Assembly: GCA_025057995.1 (NCBI GenBank)
Contig: JANXEW010000008.1
Coordinates: 1 to 64,000, forward strand
DNA: 64,000 nucleotides
Reading direction: 5' to 3'
From: Thermofilaceae archaeon
Lineage (GTDB): Archaea; Thermoproteota; Thermoprotei; Thermofilales; Thermofilaceae
Shown here: one piece after another, positions 36,739 through 46,282 of the stretch
How the letters are laid out: the number at the start of each line of letters is the position of its first letter
Position numbering within the stretch: position 1 is the first letter of the stretch
Notes under the pieces: model-generated
Database searches by the model: none
The model's input: only the letters and a program-made list of their open reading frames with translations
Told to the model about the DNA's origin: nothing
Translations under genes and position numbers: made by a program

Positions 36739-38091
36739 ATGCAGTCGCTAAAGCGGAGTCTAGGTCTAAGTTACGCTACCCTCTTCTGCATAGGGTTGAT
36801 TCTAGGCGCTGGAAACTACGTACTCGTCGGAAGGACTATAGGTTTGGCGGGGGATGCGGGTTGGGTGAGCGCAGCTTTAGCGGGCGTGATAGCTGTCTCA
36901 GTAGCGTTCTCTTACGCGGAGCTAGTTAGCATGTCCCCCAACGATTCTGGCGTGTACAGGTACACTGTAGAAGCTTTCCCCCGCTTCAGGCTCCTAGCTT
37001 TTCTAGCTGGCTGGTTCCTCTTCTTTGGAGCTGTAGCGGGCGCGGCGACTGACGCTATAGGCTTCTCAAACCATGTCGCAGAACTTACAGGGAGGTACGA
37101 TATAGTCGTACCCTTGTCCTTAGCTCTCTTGACGTTACTCTCTTTTCTCAACTGGTGGGGTATAGAGGAGACCGCCGTATTTGTTTCCGTTTTGACTCTA
37201 CTCGAGCTCACAGGTCTAGGTCTAGTCGCCGCATTTGGCTTCCTTTGGCCGCAGCGAAACCCGTGTTACCTCTCTCTAAACCCGAACGTCAACCCCGTCG
37301 GGGCTGCTGTGACAGGGGCTGCAGTCCTATACTTTGCTTGCTCAGGTTTCGAGCTTCAACCTTCTCTCAGCGAAGAGACTCGGAATGCTGAGAAGGTTGT
37401 GCCTAAAGCGATGGTACTGGCAGTCTCCATAGTGGCGGCGGTTACATTAGCTGTAAGCCTCTCGATAGTCAGGTTGATGAGCTGGAGGGAATTGGGTGCG
37501 AGCAAGGTACCTCTTGTAGAAGCTGTAGCCAAGGTTTCGCCTCAAGCAGCTCGGCTCCTGATGTTCATCGCTCTATGTGCTACAGCGAACAGCGCGCTAG
37601 GCTACCTCGTAGCTTCTTCTAGGCTAGCCTACGGTCTAGCTCTCGAGGAGGCTGTTTGGCCGAAGCTTGGTTTAGTGTGCCGTTGGAGGCGGACACCGTA
37701 CTTGAGCGTAGCCTTGTCGGGGTTTCTCGCTTCTGCTATCGTAGCGGTCAACGAGCTCTTACCAGCTTTAACTGGTTGGCACTTTAGGATTAACGGTTTC
37801 GAGTACCAGTTGATCGACTTGGTAGGTAAGACCGCTAGCCTCGCTATGTTGCTCGCATCGCTGCTCGTGAATTTCTCCCTTATAGCTTTAAGAGTTAAAG
37901 CGCCTAACCGGCTACGACCCTTTAAAGCGCCTTTGAACGTAGGCCCTCTACCCTTGCTTCCAGTCATCTCTAGCGCTATGATTATAGTTTTCATAGCTTA
38001 CGGCTTCAGCGACCTAGTTGTCTGGCTTAGTACGTTAACGGTCACTTTGATAGGTTTAATGCTCTACAAGCGTCCGAAAGGCTCTTTCTAG
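36739..38091 (+). CDS. APC-family amino acid permease
   Basis: 450 aa with about 12 membrane helices. The first helix carries GLILGAGNYVLVGRTIGLAG, the broken-helix glycine motif that contacts the substrate backbone in APC transporters. The segment VLYFACSGFELQPSLSEETRN (split near residues 197-217) matches the helix 6/7 region (GFE...EE motif) with the normal acidic pair. It imports or exchanges amino acids or polyamines across the membrane. No linked metabolic gene indicates the substrate. Confidence 0.85.
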   Translation: MQSLKRSLGLSYATLFCIGLILGAGNYVLVGRTIGLAGDAGWVSAALAGVIAVSVAFSYAELVSMSPNDSGVYRYTVEAFPRFRLLAFLAGWFLFFGAVAGAATDAIGFSNHVAELTGRYDIVVPLSLALLTLLSFLNWWGIEETAVFVSVLTLLELTGLGLVAAFGFLWPQRNPCYLSLNPNVNPVGAAVTGAAVLYFACSGFELQPSLSEETRNAEKVVPKAMVLAVSIVAAVTLAVSLSIVRLMSWRELGASKVPLVEAVAKVSPQAARLLMFIALCATANSALGYLVASSRLAYGLALEEAVWPKLGLVCRWRRTPYLSVALSGFLASAIVAVNELLPALTGWHFRINGFEYQLIDLVGKTASLAMLLASLLVNFSLIALRVKAPNRLRPFKAPLNVGPLPLLPVISSAMIIVFIAYGFSDLVVWLSTLTVTLIGLMLYKRPKGSF

Positions 38092-38322
38092 TATAGTCAC
38101 GTTCTACTCCAAGTGGTATAGTAACCTCTAGCCCCCTCGCCGCACAAGGCTGCTTTAAGCCGCTTGTCAGGAGCTCCATTTATTCGAGAGCTTGAGGTAT
38201 AGACGGGAGCCAATTACGGATAGTGGTGCAACGCAAACTGGAAAGCTGAATCTAGACACTCAAACTCGGTTCCAACTTGTACAGCTGTCGAAGATATCTT
38301 CTGGTTTTGATTGACGCTACCG

Positions 38323-39285
38323 TCATACTAGTAAACTAGACTTGCTGTATGCTCCATACTTAAGCCACGCTAGCTTCATAGCCTCTACGTTTTCAGGCGG
38401 GAACTTCAAGCTGTGGCCTGGCGCTAAAACGATGCCTCCATCTCTACCGAGCTCTGCTACCGTCCTAACTTCTCTTTCGACGTCTTCGAGAGTCCCTAAG
38501 TCGAGAGTACGTGCGCTTACTCCTCCCCATAACGTCAACTTTTCCCCGTACTTCCTCTTTATACTGAGCCAGTCGTTACACTCTGCTTGAATGTTTACGA
38601 TATCGACTCCCAACTCAACGAGGTGTGGGAGGAGCTCCTCTACGCGTCCATCACTGTGTTGGTAGACGAGGACGTCGTAGCGCTTAGCTGTCGCGTACAG
38701 CTTAGCCTGCCAAGGCATGATGAAATCCATCCACCATCTCTCAGTGAATAACAGGCGGTCGTTCATCCCCCAATCGTCGCCGTAAAGGATCATTTCTACC
38801 CCTACTTCTTCTACAAGTCTCTCCGTCAACCGTACTTTTACTTCAGCTATCCTTTCAATCAACCTTTTGACGGCATCCGGGTACTTGTAAGACCATACGA
38901 AAAGCTTCTCCATACCCACTAGCAACCAAGCTCTCTCAAACAAACCCCAACCGTTGTCGCCTGCCACCATAGTTTCCCTCCTGTCTACTTTTCTGACAGC
39001 TTCTACAGCTCGCGTCAAATCGACGCGTTCAGGCGATGGGAAACGGTAATCGTCGACGCTATCTGGGTTCTTTATCGGGTGGCCAGTGGGGAAGCTTCCA
39101 GACCTCTCGTCTCGAAGAGTCCATTCAACACCCCACGCGTCTTCACCCTCTAGGCAGTGTTCCTTCAAACCGTGGCTTACGACAATTACAGATTTATCGA
39201 ACATCGGGCAAGGTAGCCAGTAGGGTCTATCGTGCGCTAAAGCCTTCAACAAGTTATCCTTAGGGTAGACCATGAATCCCACCAA
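38323..39285 (-). CDS. Uroporphyrinogen decarboxylase-like protein (URO-D/MtaA-type)
   Basis: 320 aa. The TIM-barrel pattern of the URO-D superfamily is visible: YPDAVKRLIERIAEVKVR, then LYGDDWGMNDRLLF and YQHSDGRVEELLPHLVELGV, VDIVNIQAECND, and GIVLAPGHSL near the C-terminus. His and Asp metal-binding positions of the methyltransferase branch appear in QHSDG and APGH. True haem-pathway URO-D marks are absent. It may transfer methyl groups to or from a corrinoid protein or coenzyme. It is one of two URO-D-type proteins here (see 52239-53483); no corrinoid protein is adjacent. Confidence 0.75.
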   Translation of the reverse strand: MVGFMVYPKDNLLKALAHDRPYWLPCPMFDKSVIVVSHGLKEHCLEGEDAWGVEWTLRDERSGSFPTGHPIKNPDSVDDYRFPSPERVDLTRAVEAVRKVDRRETMVAGDNGWGLFERAWLLVGMEKLFVWSYKYPDAVKRLIERIAEVKVRLTERLVEEVGVEMILYGDDWGMNDRLLFTERWWMDFIMPWQAKLYATAKRYDVLVYQHSDGRVEELLPHLVELGVDIVNIQAECNDWLSIKRKYGEKLTLWGGVSARTLDLGTLEDVEREVRTVAELGRDGGIVLAPGHSLKFPPENVEAMKLAWLKYGAYSKSSLLV

Positions 39286-39481
39286 GGCAACTAGTGAAAG
39301 GGTGGTTAATGCGTTTACCGTCGGCCAACTCTAGTTCAACTGAAACTGATACGGTAACGGGCACTGGAACTTAGGAGAGAAGGGCTTAATGGAGTGGTTA
39401 AAGTAAACGTTTAAGGTGGTGTCTTTTCACTTTCAAGACTCTCATCGCGGCTTTTAAAGTCCGTCCCTTCTCCCGGATCCT

Positions 39482-40015
39482 ATGGTTGAAGGGAGGAATC
39501 CTGTGAAGCTCATCGGGGAGCTAGCCGAATCGTTGGCTGATCTCTACAGTTTGAGCGTTGAAGAGCTTAGGGAGAAGCTTCTAGAAGCCGTAGCAGAGAC
39601 GGTGAAAGAGATTCTCTCTTGGAAACTGTTCAGCGATCTAGCTGAAGCCTTGGACGAGGTGGAGCGCTTGCCTGAAGGAGATGTTGACTCCGTCTTCAAC
39701 TCTCTCAAGCTAGAGAAACAGGCTGAAGGGGTGATCGTAGTTGAGAAAGAGGGTTTCACGTACGCAAACAGGCTTATGAAGTTCGCCGCCAGGTACAGGT
39801 TGAGAAGCGAACTTCCTGACACAGCGTTACCTGTAGCGTTGCTAAGCTACTGGTACTACAAGCTAGGGATTGAAGCTGAACACGCCGAGTTCGCTGTAAT
39901 CAGGGACGGGAAACTTTCATGGTACGGCTGGCCGGAGGAAGCGCTCGAAGAGCTTGTGAAACCGCTTATATCAGAGGTCTTCGGTGAAAGCGATAGCCCG
40001 ACGCTGAAAAGCTAA
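39482..40015 (+). CDS. Hypothetical helical protein
   Basis: 177 aa, ATG start. It is mostly helical and acidic at both ends (AESLADLYSLSVEELREKLL; DLAEALDEVERLPEGD) with a short beta-like part (VIVVEKEGFTYANRLMKF). No catalytic motif or membrane segment is visible and I do not recognise a family. The tail faces the convergent MDP-1-like gene. Confidence 0.55.
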   Translation: MVEGRNPVKLIGELAESLADLYSLSVEELREKLLEAVAETVKEILSWKLFSDLAEALDEVERLPEGDVDSVFNSLKLEKQAEGVIVVEKEGFTYANRLMKFAARYRLRSELPDTALPVALLSYWYYKLGIEAEHAEFAVIRDGKLSWYGWPEEALEELVKPLISEVFGESDSPTLKS

Positions 40016-40070
40016 CCATAGAGTCTAGGGTGGAGAAAGTCTTATGGACAGCTCAAGCAACTGGGGGACC

Positions 40071-40562
40071 TTATCCGTCTTGTAGCACGAGGTTAAGCAA
40101 CTGTTCAAAGCTTTTAACGTCTGAACCGAACCTGAGGACTGTGACTTCAGGGTACGCTCTCTTCACTTTTTCAACCATGTCCGGGTTATCGTCAACGAAC
40201 ACTACGTCAACCGGGCGTACCCCTTTATCCAGACCCCACTTCAACAGTTCTTCAAACATGAGATCCTTGTGCGGGTGAGGCTCAACTAACGTGATATCGA
40301 AGAAGTGAAGGATATCAAGCTCCTTTAACGCTTCAACCGCTTTACTGTACACGTTCCAGCTCACTACTGCTAAAGCTAAGCCCCGACTCTTTAGTTTTAT
40401 GAGAGCTTCTCGAGCGCCTTCTCTAAGCCTTACTAGAACGCCCTTCGAGTCGATTATAGCGTCCCGTTCTAAACGTTGGAAGGGGGGTTCAGTAGACGAG
40501 ATGTCCGAGTGATCCCATAATGTCTGATCTAAGTCTAACGCTACGAGCTTGTAGCGCGCCAC
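40071..40562 (-). CDS. HAD-superfamily magnesium-dependent phosphatase, MDP-1-like
   Basis: 163 aa. Motif I is ALDLDQTLWDH, with nucleophile D10 and D12; motif II is AVVSWN; the conserved lysine lies in HPHKDLMFEELLKWG; motif IV is VVFVDDNPDMVEKV. The DLDQTLW form is typical of MDP-1, a small HAD phosphatase implicated in sugar or protein phosphate removal. Size matches a cap-less HAD. Substrate unknown. Confidence 0.85.
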   Translation of the reverse strand: MARYKLVALDLDQTLWDHSDISSTEPPFQRLERDAIIDSKGVLVRLREGAREALIKLKSRGLALAVVSWNVYSKAVEALKELDILHFFDITLVEPHPHKDLMFEELLKWGLDKGVRPVDVVFVDDNPDMVEKVKRAYPEVTVLRFGSDVKSFEQLLNLVLQDG

Positions 40563-40660
40563 ACTCCTTCTCCGAGAGGTGGCTATAAATCAACGTTTTA
40601 AGAGTAAACCGTGAAACAAGCTGCGCGCATCCATTAATAAATAGGGCTTCAAGGGGCTTC

Positions 40661-41320
40661 GTGCTCAAGATCCTAGTTACAGGGTTCGAGCCCTTCGGGG
40701 GAGAAAGCGTAAACCCTAGTAGCCTAGCCGCTGAACAAGCTGCGAGGGTTTTATCTGAAAAACTCGGGACGAGCGTAGTTCACGCTATTTTACCGGTCTC
40801 CTTTAAGCGTACGAGAGAAGTGGTAAGGGAGCTGGTCGCCAAGGTTGAACCGGACATAGCCGTGGGCTTGGGTTTAAGCGGAGGAATTGCGCACGTTGCG
40901 GTTGAGAGAGTCGCCTTAAACTTCATAGACGCTAGATCGCCTGACAACGACGGCGTCACAATATACGATGAACCTATCGAGCCTGATGGACCTTTAGCCT
41001 ACCTTTCGACGCTACCGGTGAAGCTGATCGTGAAAAGGCTGAGGGAACTGGGGATACCGGCGGCGGTCTCGTACTCTGCCGGAACCTTCTTATGCAACCT
41101 TGTCTTCTACGAGCTTCTACATCTTCGCGCCTTAACCGGGGTCCCGAAGAAAGCCGGCTTCTTACATATCCCTTACCTACCCTCTCAAGCTGTTAGCAAA
41201 AGGTCTTGGAGCGGTTACGCGCCAAGCATGCCGTTAGAATACGTCGTTAAAGCGGTTGCCACAGCAGTAGAGACGACTGTAGAGAGGATGGAACTCGGCG
41301 ACGAGAAAATACCCCTTTAG
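40661..41320 (+). CDS. pcp: Pyrrolidone-carboxylate peptidase
   Basis: 219 aa, GTG start. The enzyme removes N-terminal pyroglutamate from peptides. The Cys-His-Glu triad is clear: E82 in HVAVERVALNF, C145 in SAGTFLCNLVFYELLH, and H169 in GFLHIPYLP. The N-terminal ILVTGFEPFGG and VNPS motifs are diagnostic. Length fits the family. A TATA-like TTAATAAATA about 22 bp upstream fits a leaderless GTG. It probably recycles peptides in the cytoplasm. Confidence 0.95.
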   Translation: MLKILVTGFEPFGGESVNPSSLAAEQAARVLSEKLGTSVVHAILPVSFKRTREVVRELVAKVEPDIAVGLGLSGGIAHVAVERVALNFIDARSPDNDGVTIYDEPIEPDGPLAYLSTLPVKLIVKRLRELGIPAAVSYSAGTFLCNLVFYELLHLRALTGVPKKAGFLHIPYLPSQAVSKRSWSGYAPSMPLEYVVKAVATAVETTVERMELGDEKIPL

Positions 41321-41402
41321 CTTACCGACTTTGCCCGCTACGTCTTCAAGCTTGCTACAAGACTCGTTGAAGTTTTCCACTTTATAAGGCTGTAACCTTG
41401 TA

Positions 41403-42122
41403 ATGGGGGAAAGGTTGAGTTGTAGTCCTGAAGCTGAGAGTTTGGAGATTGCTTATGCTAAAGGTGTTCCCTCCTGGGCGTTGGCTCCAGCTATTCTCGG
41501 CTGGAGGGTTTGGTTAAAGGTTTGCAACGGCTTTGAAGTCATGGGTTTGAACAACAGACGTACCGTAGCTGTCAAAGTAGCTGTAAACTGCGAGTCGAAG
41601 GGGGGGAAGTGTACGGCTACTCAAGCAGGGACTTTATCCCCTTTTATTGAACCTCTAACTTCCGTAAGCCCCCTGTTAGACGTAGAGGTTGGTGAACATC
41701 TAATTTTGAGAGTACCTATCGATAAGGCTATCGTCGAAATAGTTGTCCCAGTTGAAGAAGAAGATTTTCCTCTCGGTAGGCTGCCGGAAAGTAAGGCTAA
41801 AGCTTCTGCCCACGGCGTCTTCGAAGAGACGGTTGAGATGCTGAAGAAGTTGAAGGGCTCAGGCGGAGTCCGTATAAAGGTGAGAGCTACAGGCGACAAG
41901 CTTTCGGTTGAGCCTCCTAGGAAAGTCTTCAAAGTTGATGGGGGTGTTGAAGGGGTTTTGGAGGTGAAAGTATTTTTCGCAGACCTTTTGCAGGCTCTTC
42001 GCGTGTTCAAGGTTGCAGGTTTAAGTCCCCACGTTATCTGGCTGGGTGAGAATGTATTAGGAGTAGAGGCGGAGTGTAAAATAGCTAAAGTAGTAGCTCT
42101 GTTGGCTGGACAAATAGATTAA
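41403..42122 (+). CDS. Unassigned protein, possibly a divergent PCNA-like sliding clamp
   Basis: 239 aa, ATG start, about the length of archaeal PCNA. The second half resembles a clamp: a connector-like PVEEEDFPLGRLP (about 116-130), a region FEETVEMLKKLKGSGGVRI, then VFFADLLQALRVFKVAG and PHVIWLGENVLGVEAECK near the C-terminus, where PCNA has its last helix, strand and acidic end. The N-terminal half does not match the usual clamp start and has several cysteines. I regard this as a weak similarity. A different role is quite possible. It sits alone between the pcp gene and a convergent nitroreductase gene. Confidence 0.4.
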   Translation: MGERLSCSPEAESLEIAYAKGVPSWALAPAILGWRVWLKVCNGFEVMGLNNRRTVAVKVAVNCESKGGKCTATQAGTLSPFIEPLTSVSPLLDVEVGEHLILRVPIDKAIVEIVVPVEEEDFPLGRLPESKAKASAHGVFEETVEMLKKLKGSGGVRIKVRATGDKLSVEPPRKVFKVDGGVEGVLEVKVFFADLLQALRVFKVAGLSPHVIWLGENVLGVEAECKIAKVVALLAGQID

Positions 42123-42131
42123 AAATACTCT

Positions 42132-42653
42132 TTACTTAAGCTTGTTTCCGTAAGTCTCCAAGTGTACGATCTCCTTCAAATCCTTCCTCGGTCGCGCTGG
42201 AGGCTGTTCGTCAGGGTACCCTACCGCGAACAAGGCGATCGGATAAAGGTGGCTTGGAGCGTTGATGATCTGGCGTACAGTGTCGGCTGCAGGTACCGTG
42301 TGAAGCCAAACGGCTCCCAACCCTAAACAGTGTAAAGCTAGCCAAAGGTACATGGCTGCTAGGGAACCGTCTATCATGTAGGAGTCTGGCGCCCTCTGAG
42401 AGTCCGCTAACACGACGATAGCTACGGGGGCTTCAGCAGCGTACTTAGCCCACGGGTGGATTTTAGAGAGCTTTTCACGCTGCTCCTTCTCACGTACTAC
42501 TACGAAATCCCACGGTTGCCAGTTTCGAGCGCTTGGAGCCCGTCGCGCTATATCGAGGGCTTTTAAGATAAGGTCGAAAGGCACGTCTTCCGGTTTAAAT
42601 TTCCGGATGCTCCTCCTAGTTAGGAGAGCGTTGATACACTCCCTGCTCTCCAT
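42132..42653 (-). CDS. Nitroreductase-family flavoprotein
   Basis: 173 aa. The FMN-binding start RRSIRKF (residues 13-19), ARRAPSARNWQPWDFVVV (about 35-52) and GLGAVWLHTVPAADTVRQII (about 111-130) are family hallmarks. These dimeric FMN enzymes use NAD(P)H to reduce nitroaromatics, quinones or flavins. It faces the clamp-like gene, with its end 10 bp from that gene's stop. Physiological substrate unknown. Confidence 0.88.
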   Translation of the reverse strand: MESRECINALLTRRSIRKFKPEDVPFDLILKALDIARRAPSARNWQPWDFVVVREKEQREKLSKIHPWAKYAAEAPVAIVVLADSQRAPDSYMIDGSLAAMYLWLALHCLGLGAVWLHTVPAADTVRQIINAPSHLYPIALFAVGYPDEQPPARPRKDLKEIVHLETYGNKLK

Positions 42654-42923
42654 GGGGGGTTGTAGACTAGAAGGTATACATACTTATCGGGTTATCAACC
42701 TTACTTAAACTCTTTCCCGAAAGCAGAGCTACTGAGTCCACTTTGTATGGGTATTATCGTAGCAAACGTTTCTCTGAAACTGTCTCGAGAGACTCAGGTT
42801 TACCTCGAGCTTCTTGGTTACGCGCTGGAAGGTTACTTTAAGCCTATAATCTTGTGTGATTAAATTATCTCATAAGCTGTATATTTTATTAGTGGCGACA
42901 AATAACCAATGTAATTTATTTAT

Positions 42924-45797
42924 ATGATATTTCCCTCTTTAATCTACTTGATGCAATCCTCCCCTCTCTGGAGTAGAGACGAGGAACGGAGGGTTGAGGA
43001 GTTCCTGAGCTTAACTGCAGCAGACTTTGCCGACTGTGTTGAAGCTGTTTCGGAGGAGGGGGAAGGGGTCACGCGCGTGAGAATCGTCTTCTACAAGAAC
43101 CGTACCATAGTGGGGAGGGCGGAAGCCCTAGTTACGCGCGACGAAGGCGGGAACATATCGAGGGTAGACTTGGTAGCCCCTCTGGAAAGACAAGTTCCGG
43201 GCTGCAACCCTCTATCCGACCCGAAGAGAAGGGCTGAAGTGCTAGGCTGGCACTACTACAACAGTGAATCAGCTGTTGCGAAAAGACTCCTCGGCCTAGA
43301 AGTTCTATCCCTCCTTTCAGCTGATAAAGTTGAAGAATCCCGTAAGATATACAACATGTTCTTCCCAGAATGTCCGCTCACCATTCAACCTTACGGTTAC
43401 TTCGACGGGGAGACGGGAGAATACGTTATTACGCGTCCAGACACTCCAACCCCCTGGATAAACTATATCGGTCAAGGAGGCTACGGGGGAATAATCTCTA
43501 ACACGGGTGGAGGCTACTCGTTCGACCGAGATCCCCGCAACAGGCGCGTTACAAGGTACCGTTACAACGCGATTCCGGTAGATCAGCCTGGACACTACGT
43601 TTACATCAGGGACGAGGATACTGGAGAGTTCTGGAGCCCCACTTGGCAACCTGTAGGAAGGAGATTGGACTGGTACGAGTGTAGACACGGCCCCGGTTAC
43701 ACGAGGATCACCGGTCTATACAAGGGAGTTGAAGCCTCGATCCTATACTTTGTCCCCCCGAACCCGCCTCGAAGCGACTGCCCCGTCCAGTTGCACCTCC
43801 TAGAGTTGAAGAACAGGAGCGAGAACGTGAGAAGGTTGAGGATCTGGACGTATGAAGAGCTCTGCTACTGGGACGCGTTCATGGATTTAACAAACTTAGA
43901 CTGGGCTCAACAGATAGTGTCCAGCTACGTTGTCGACGGAGTTATAGTCGCGGGCGTACAGTTTCGTACCACGCGCGTGTTCTTCGCCAGCAGCGAACCC
44001 CCCTGCGGTTACGATACCGACAGGGAAACCTTCGTAGGCCCTTGCGGCGACTTATCGAGACCTCAAGTGGTCGTCTACGGGAGGTCCGGTTACAGCTTAG
44101 CTGCTCGAGGCAACAACATAGCTTCGTTAAGCCATCTCGTCGAGCTCAAGCCTGGGGAATCGAAGACTATCGTCTACATCCTTGGGATTACGGACAACCC
44201 TAACCTCATTCCCGAGACCGTCGAATACTATAGGCGCGCGGAGAACGCGATGAAAGCCTTTGAGGACTTGAAGAGAAACTGGGAGAACTACTTGAGCAAG
44301 TTGAGGGTTGAGACCCCCGACGAAGAGTTGAACGCTATGATCAACTTCTGGAACGCTATACAGTGTAGAGCTAACCTCTACTGGTCGCGTTTCGCATCCC
44401 TCTACGACACAGGGTTAAGCAGGGGTTTCGGAACTAGGGACTCGGCTCAAGATACTCTAGGTACAGTACACGCTGAACCGGAGAGAGTAAAAGGGGTTCT
44501 CAAGATGCTCTGGCGCCTCCAGTTCAAAGACGGACACACTTGGCATCTCGTCTTCCCTCTCACTGGGGAGGGTGGTCCCGGGCACGCGGCTGAGATGCCT
44601 TGGAGACCCCAATGGTTTAGCGACGACCACTTGTGGCTCATCTACGCTACATGCAACTACATTCGCGAGACAGGAGACTTTGGATTCCTGGAGGAGAAGA
44701 TCCCTTACCAGGACGGGGGAGAGGAGACCGTATGGGACCACGTTCTACGGGCTGTAGAGTTCACCCTGAGGAAACGCGGTTCGCACGGTTTACCTCTTCT
44801 CGGCTTCGCCGACTGGGACGATACGATGAACTTGGATCACGGTACTGAAACAGCTGAAAGCGTTTGGACAGCTATGCTGTTTTGTAGAGTTATGTTAGAT
44901 CTAGCTGAACTCTCAGAGGCTAGAGGGGACCGCTTGAACGCTGAAAGGTTCAGGCAACTTTACAGGGAGATGGCAGACACTATCGACAAGGTAGCTTGGG
45001 ACGGGGAGTGGTACGCTAGAGCCTTCGACGACAAGGGTAGACCTGTAGGAGTTAAAGGGGAGAAGTACCATTGGATAAGCTTGATCCCACAAGCTTGGGC
45101 GGCGATAGCTGAGGTCGGAGGCGAAGAAAGGGAGAGAAAAGCGCTCGAAAGCGCTGTCAAGCTACTGGGTACGCCTCTTGGATTAAGGTTGATGAGAGAC
45201 CCCATCAACAGCAAGAAGAAGAGCCTCTACGAAGTCGATTACGATAGCCTCGACCGTTTCGGCGGTACAGCCACCTACCCTCCGGGTCTCAAGGAGAACG
45301 GGGGAATATTCAACCACGCTAGCACTTGGGCTATCATAGCTGCAGCCAAGCTAGGGTTCGCCGATCTCGCTTACAAGATCTACAGGCAGATGCTCCCTCT
45401 AAAAAGGAAAGACTCGGATACCATGAGGACTGAACCTTACGTTTACGCACAAAACATCGCCGCACCGGAGCATCCGCAATTCGGCCTAGCGAGGAACTCT
45501 TGGCTCACTGGGACAGCGTCATGGATGTACGTAGCTGTAACCCAGTGGATCTTAGGCGTTAAACCAACTTTCCACGGTCTACGAGTTGCCCCCTGTATAC
45601 CGGAAAACTGGAACGGTTTTAAAGTAACTAGAGTCTTCCGCGGCGTTACCTATAACATATCGGTTAAACGCGTCGGAAAGGGGGATACCCTCCTGCTAAA
45701 GGTTAACGGGGAGCCCGTCCAAGGGGGTATCATACCGTTACCGCGAGACGGCGTTGAAAGCGTTGAAGTTGAAGTAGAACTCGGCAACCCATCTTAG
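42924..45797 (+). CDS. GH94/glycosyltransferase-36 family phosphorylase-like enzyme
   Basis: 957 aa. The ATG at 42951 (MQSSPLWSR) is an alternative start. The family phosphorolyses beta-linked disaccharides such as cellobiose or chitobiose. The N-terminal beta-sandwich domain covers about 150-430 (RTRVFFASS). The (alpha/alpha)6 catalytic domain has GFGTRDSAQDTLG near 490-505, WFSDDHLWLIY, and the general acid D630 in GFADWDD, the equivalent of the GDWND motif. It is longer than typical cellobiose phosphorylase at its N-terminus, so substrate specificity is open. It has no export signal, so it is probably intracellular. The nearby GH3 enzyme suggests use of beta-glucans. Confidence 0.82.
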   Translation: MIFPSLIYLMQSSPLWSRDEERRVEEFLSLTAADFADCVEAVSEEGEGVTRVRIVFYKNRTIVGRAEALVTRDEGGNISRVDLVAPLERQVPGCNPLSDPKRRAEVLGWHYYNSESAVAKRLLGLEVLSLLSADKVEESRKIYNMFFPECPLTIQPYGYFDGETGEYVITRPDTPTPWINYIGQGGYGGIISNTGGGYSFDRDPRNRRVTRYRYNAIPVDQPGHYVYIRDEDTGEFWSPTWQPVGRRLDWYECRHGPGYTRITGLYKGVEASILYFVPPNPPRSDCPVQLHLLELKNRSENVRRLRIWTYEELCYWDAFMDLTNLDWAQQIVSSYVVDGVIVAGVQFRTTRVFFASSEPPCGYDTDRETFVGPCGDLSRPQVVVYGRSGYSLAARGNNIASLSHLVELKPGESKTIVYILGITDNPNLIPETVEYYRRAENAMKAFEDLKRNWENYLSKLRVETPDEELNAMINFWNAIQCRANLYWSRFASLYDTGLSRGFGTRDSAQDTLGTVHAEPERVKGVLKMLWRLQFKDGHTWHLVFPLTGEGGPGHAAEMPWRPQWFSDDHLWLIYATCNYIRETGDFGFLEEKIPYQDGGEETVWDHVLRAVEFTLRKRGSHGLPLLGFADWDDTMNLDHGTETAESVWTAMLFCRVMLDLAELSEARGDRLNAERFRQLYREMADTIDKVAWDGEWYARAFDDKGRPVGVKGEKYHWISLIPQAWAAIAEVGGEERERKALESAVKLLGTPLGLRLMRDPINSKKKSLYEVDYDSLDRFGGTATYPPGLKENGGIFNHASTWAIIAAAKLGFADLAYKIYRQMLPLKRKDSDTMRTEPYVYAQNIAAPEHPQFGLARNSWLTGTASWMYVAVTQWILGVKPTFHGLRVAPCIPENWNGFKVTRVFRGVTYNISVKRVGKGDTLLLKVNGEPVQGGIIPLPRDGVESVEVEVELGNPS

Positions 45798-45899
45798 AGT
45801 CGACTAGGAGAACTGCGTCAAAACGTTGAACTAAAGTAAACGTAAAGAATAAAAGTTTAATAAAAAAAGTTAATAGTTAGTATTCTTTGTTAATATCTC

Positions 45900-46121
45900 T
45901 TACCTGTAGCCTAGGGTCATCTGTTTTCTCTCTATAAGGTCTTTGTGTTCTCTTAAGAGGTTGAAGAGAGCTGTGCGTATAGCTTCACTCCTGTTGTTGA
46001 ATACGCCGACTTCAACCAGTTCATCCAAAGCATCCAGCAAGGCGCGAGGGATGTGGAAGCTTACAATGTGTGTGCGAGCTTCGGATGACGACCCCCCACC
46101 ATCGCTCGCTTTCTTAGGCAT
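45900..46121 (-). CDS. Ribbon-helix-helix DNA-binding protein
   Basis: 73 aa. The RHH fold is visible: the strand THIVSFHIPRALLDAL, then DELVEVGVFNNRSEAIRTAL with the two helices. Such proteins are small repressors or antitoxins. There is no toxin gene downstream, and the gene is divergent from the cyclo-ligase operon (161 bp away), which it could regulate. A serine/glycine-rich N-terminal tail (about 1-14) is likely disordered. Confidence 0.8.
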   Translation of the reverse strand: MPKKASDGGGSSSEARTHIVSFHIPRALLDALDELVEVGVFNNRSEAIRTALFNLLREHKDLIERKQMTLGYR

Positions 46122-46282
46122 AAGGAAGCCATGGAGTCGACGTTTAATAGGGTTCTGCTTTAGAGGCTATTACAACCGTATGATGGATTCAAAATAACTT
46201 TTGCTACACCCCCTACAGCTTTACAGCGTAGAGAGTTTCTTTACGTTAATAAAGGCTCCAAGTTGAAGGGCTTGTAATAAAT

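Noticed and set aside
42747-42863. 38-codon ORF upstream of the GH94-like gene, faintly like the start of a TnpB-type protein
   Set aside because: Too short and the resemblance is too weak; no other part of a transposase or terminal repeats is visible.
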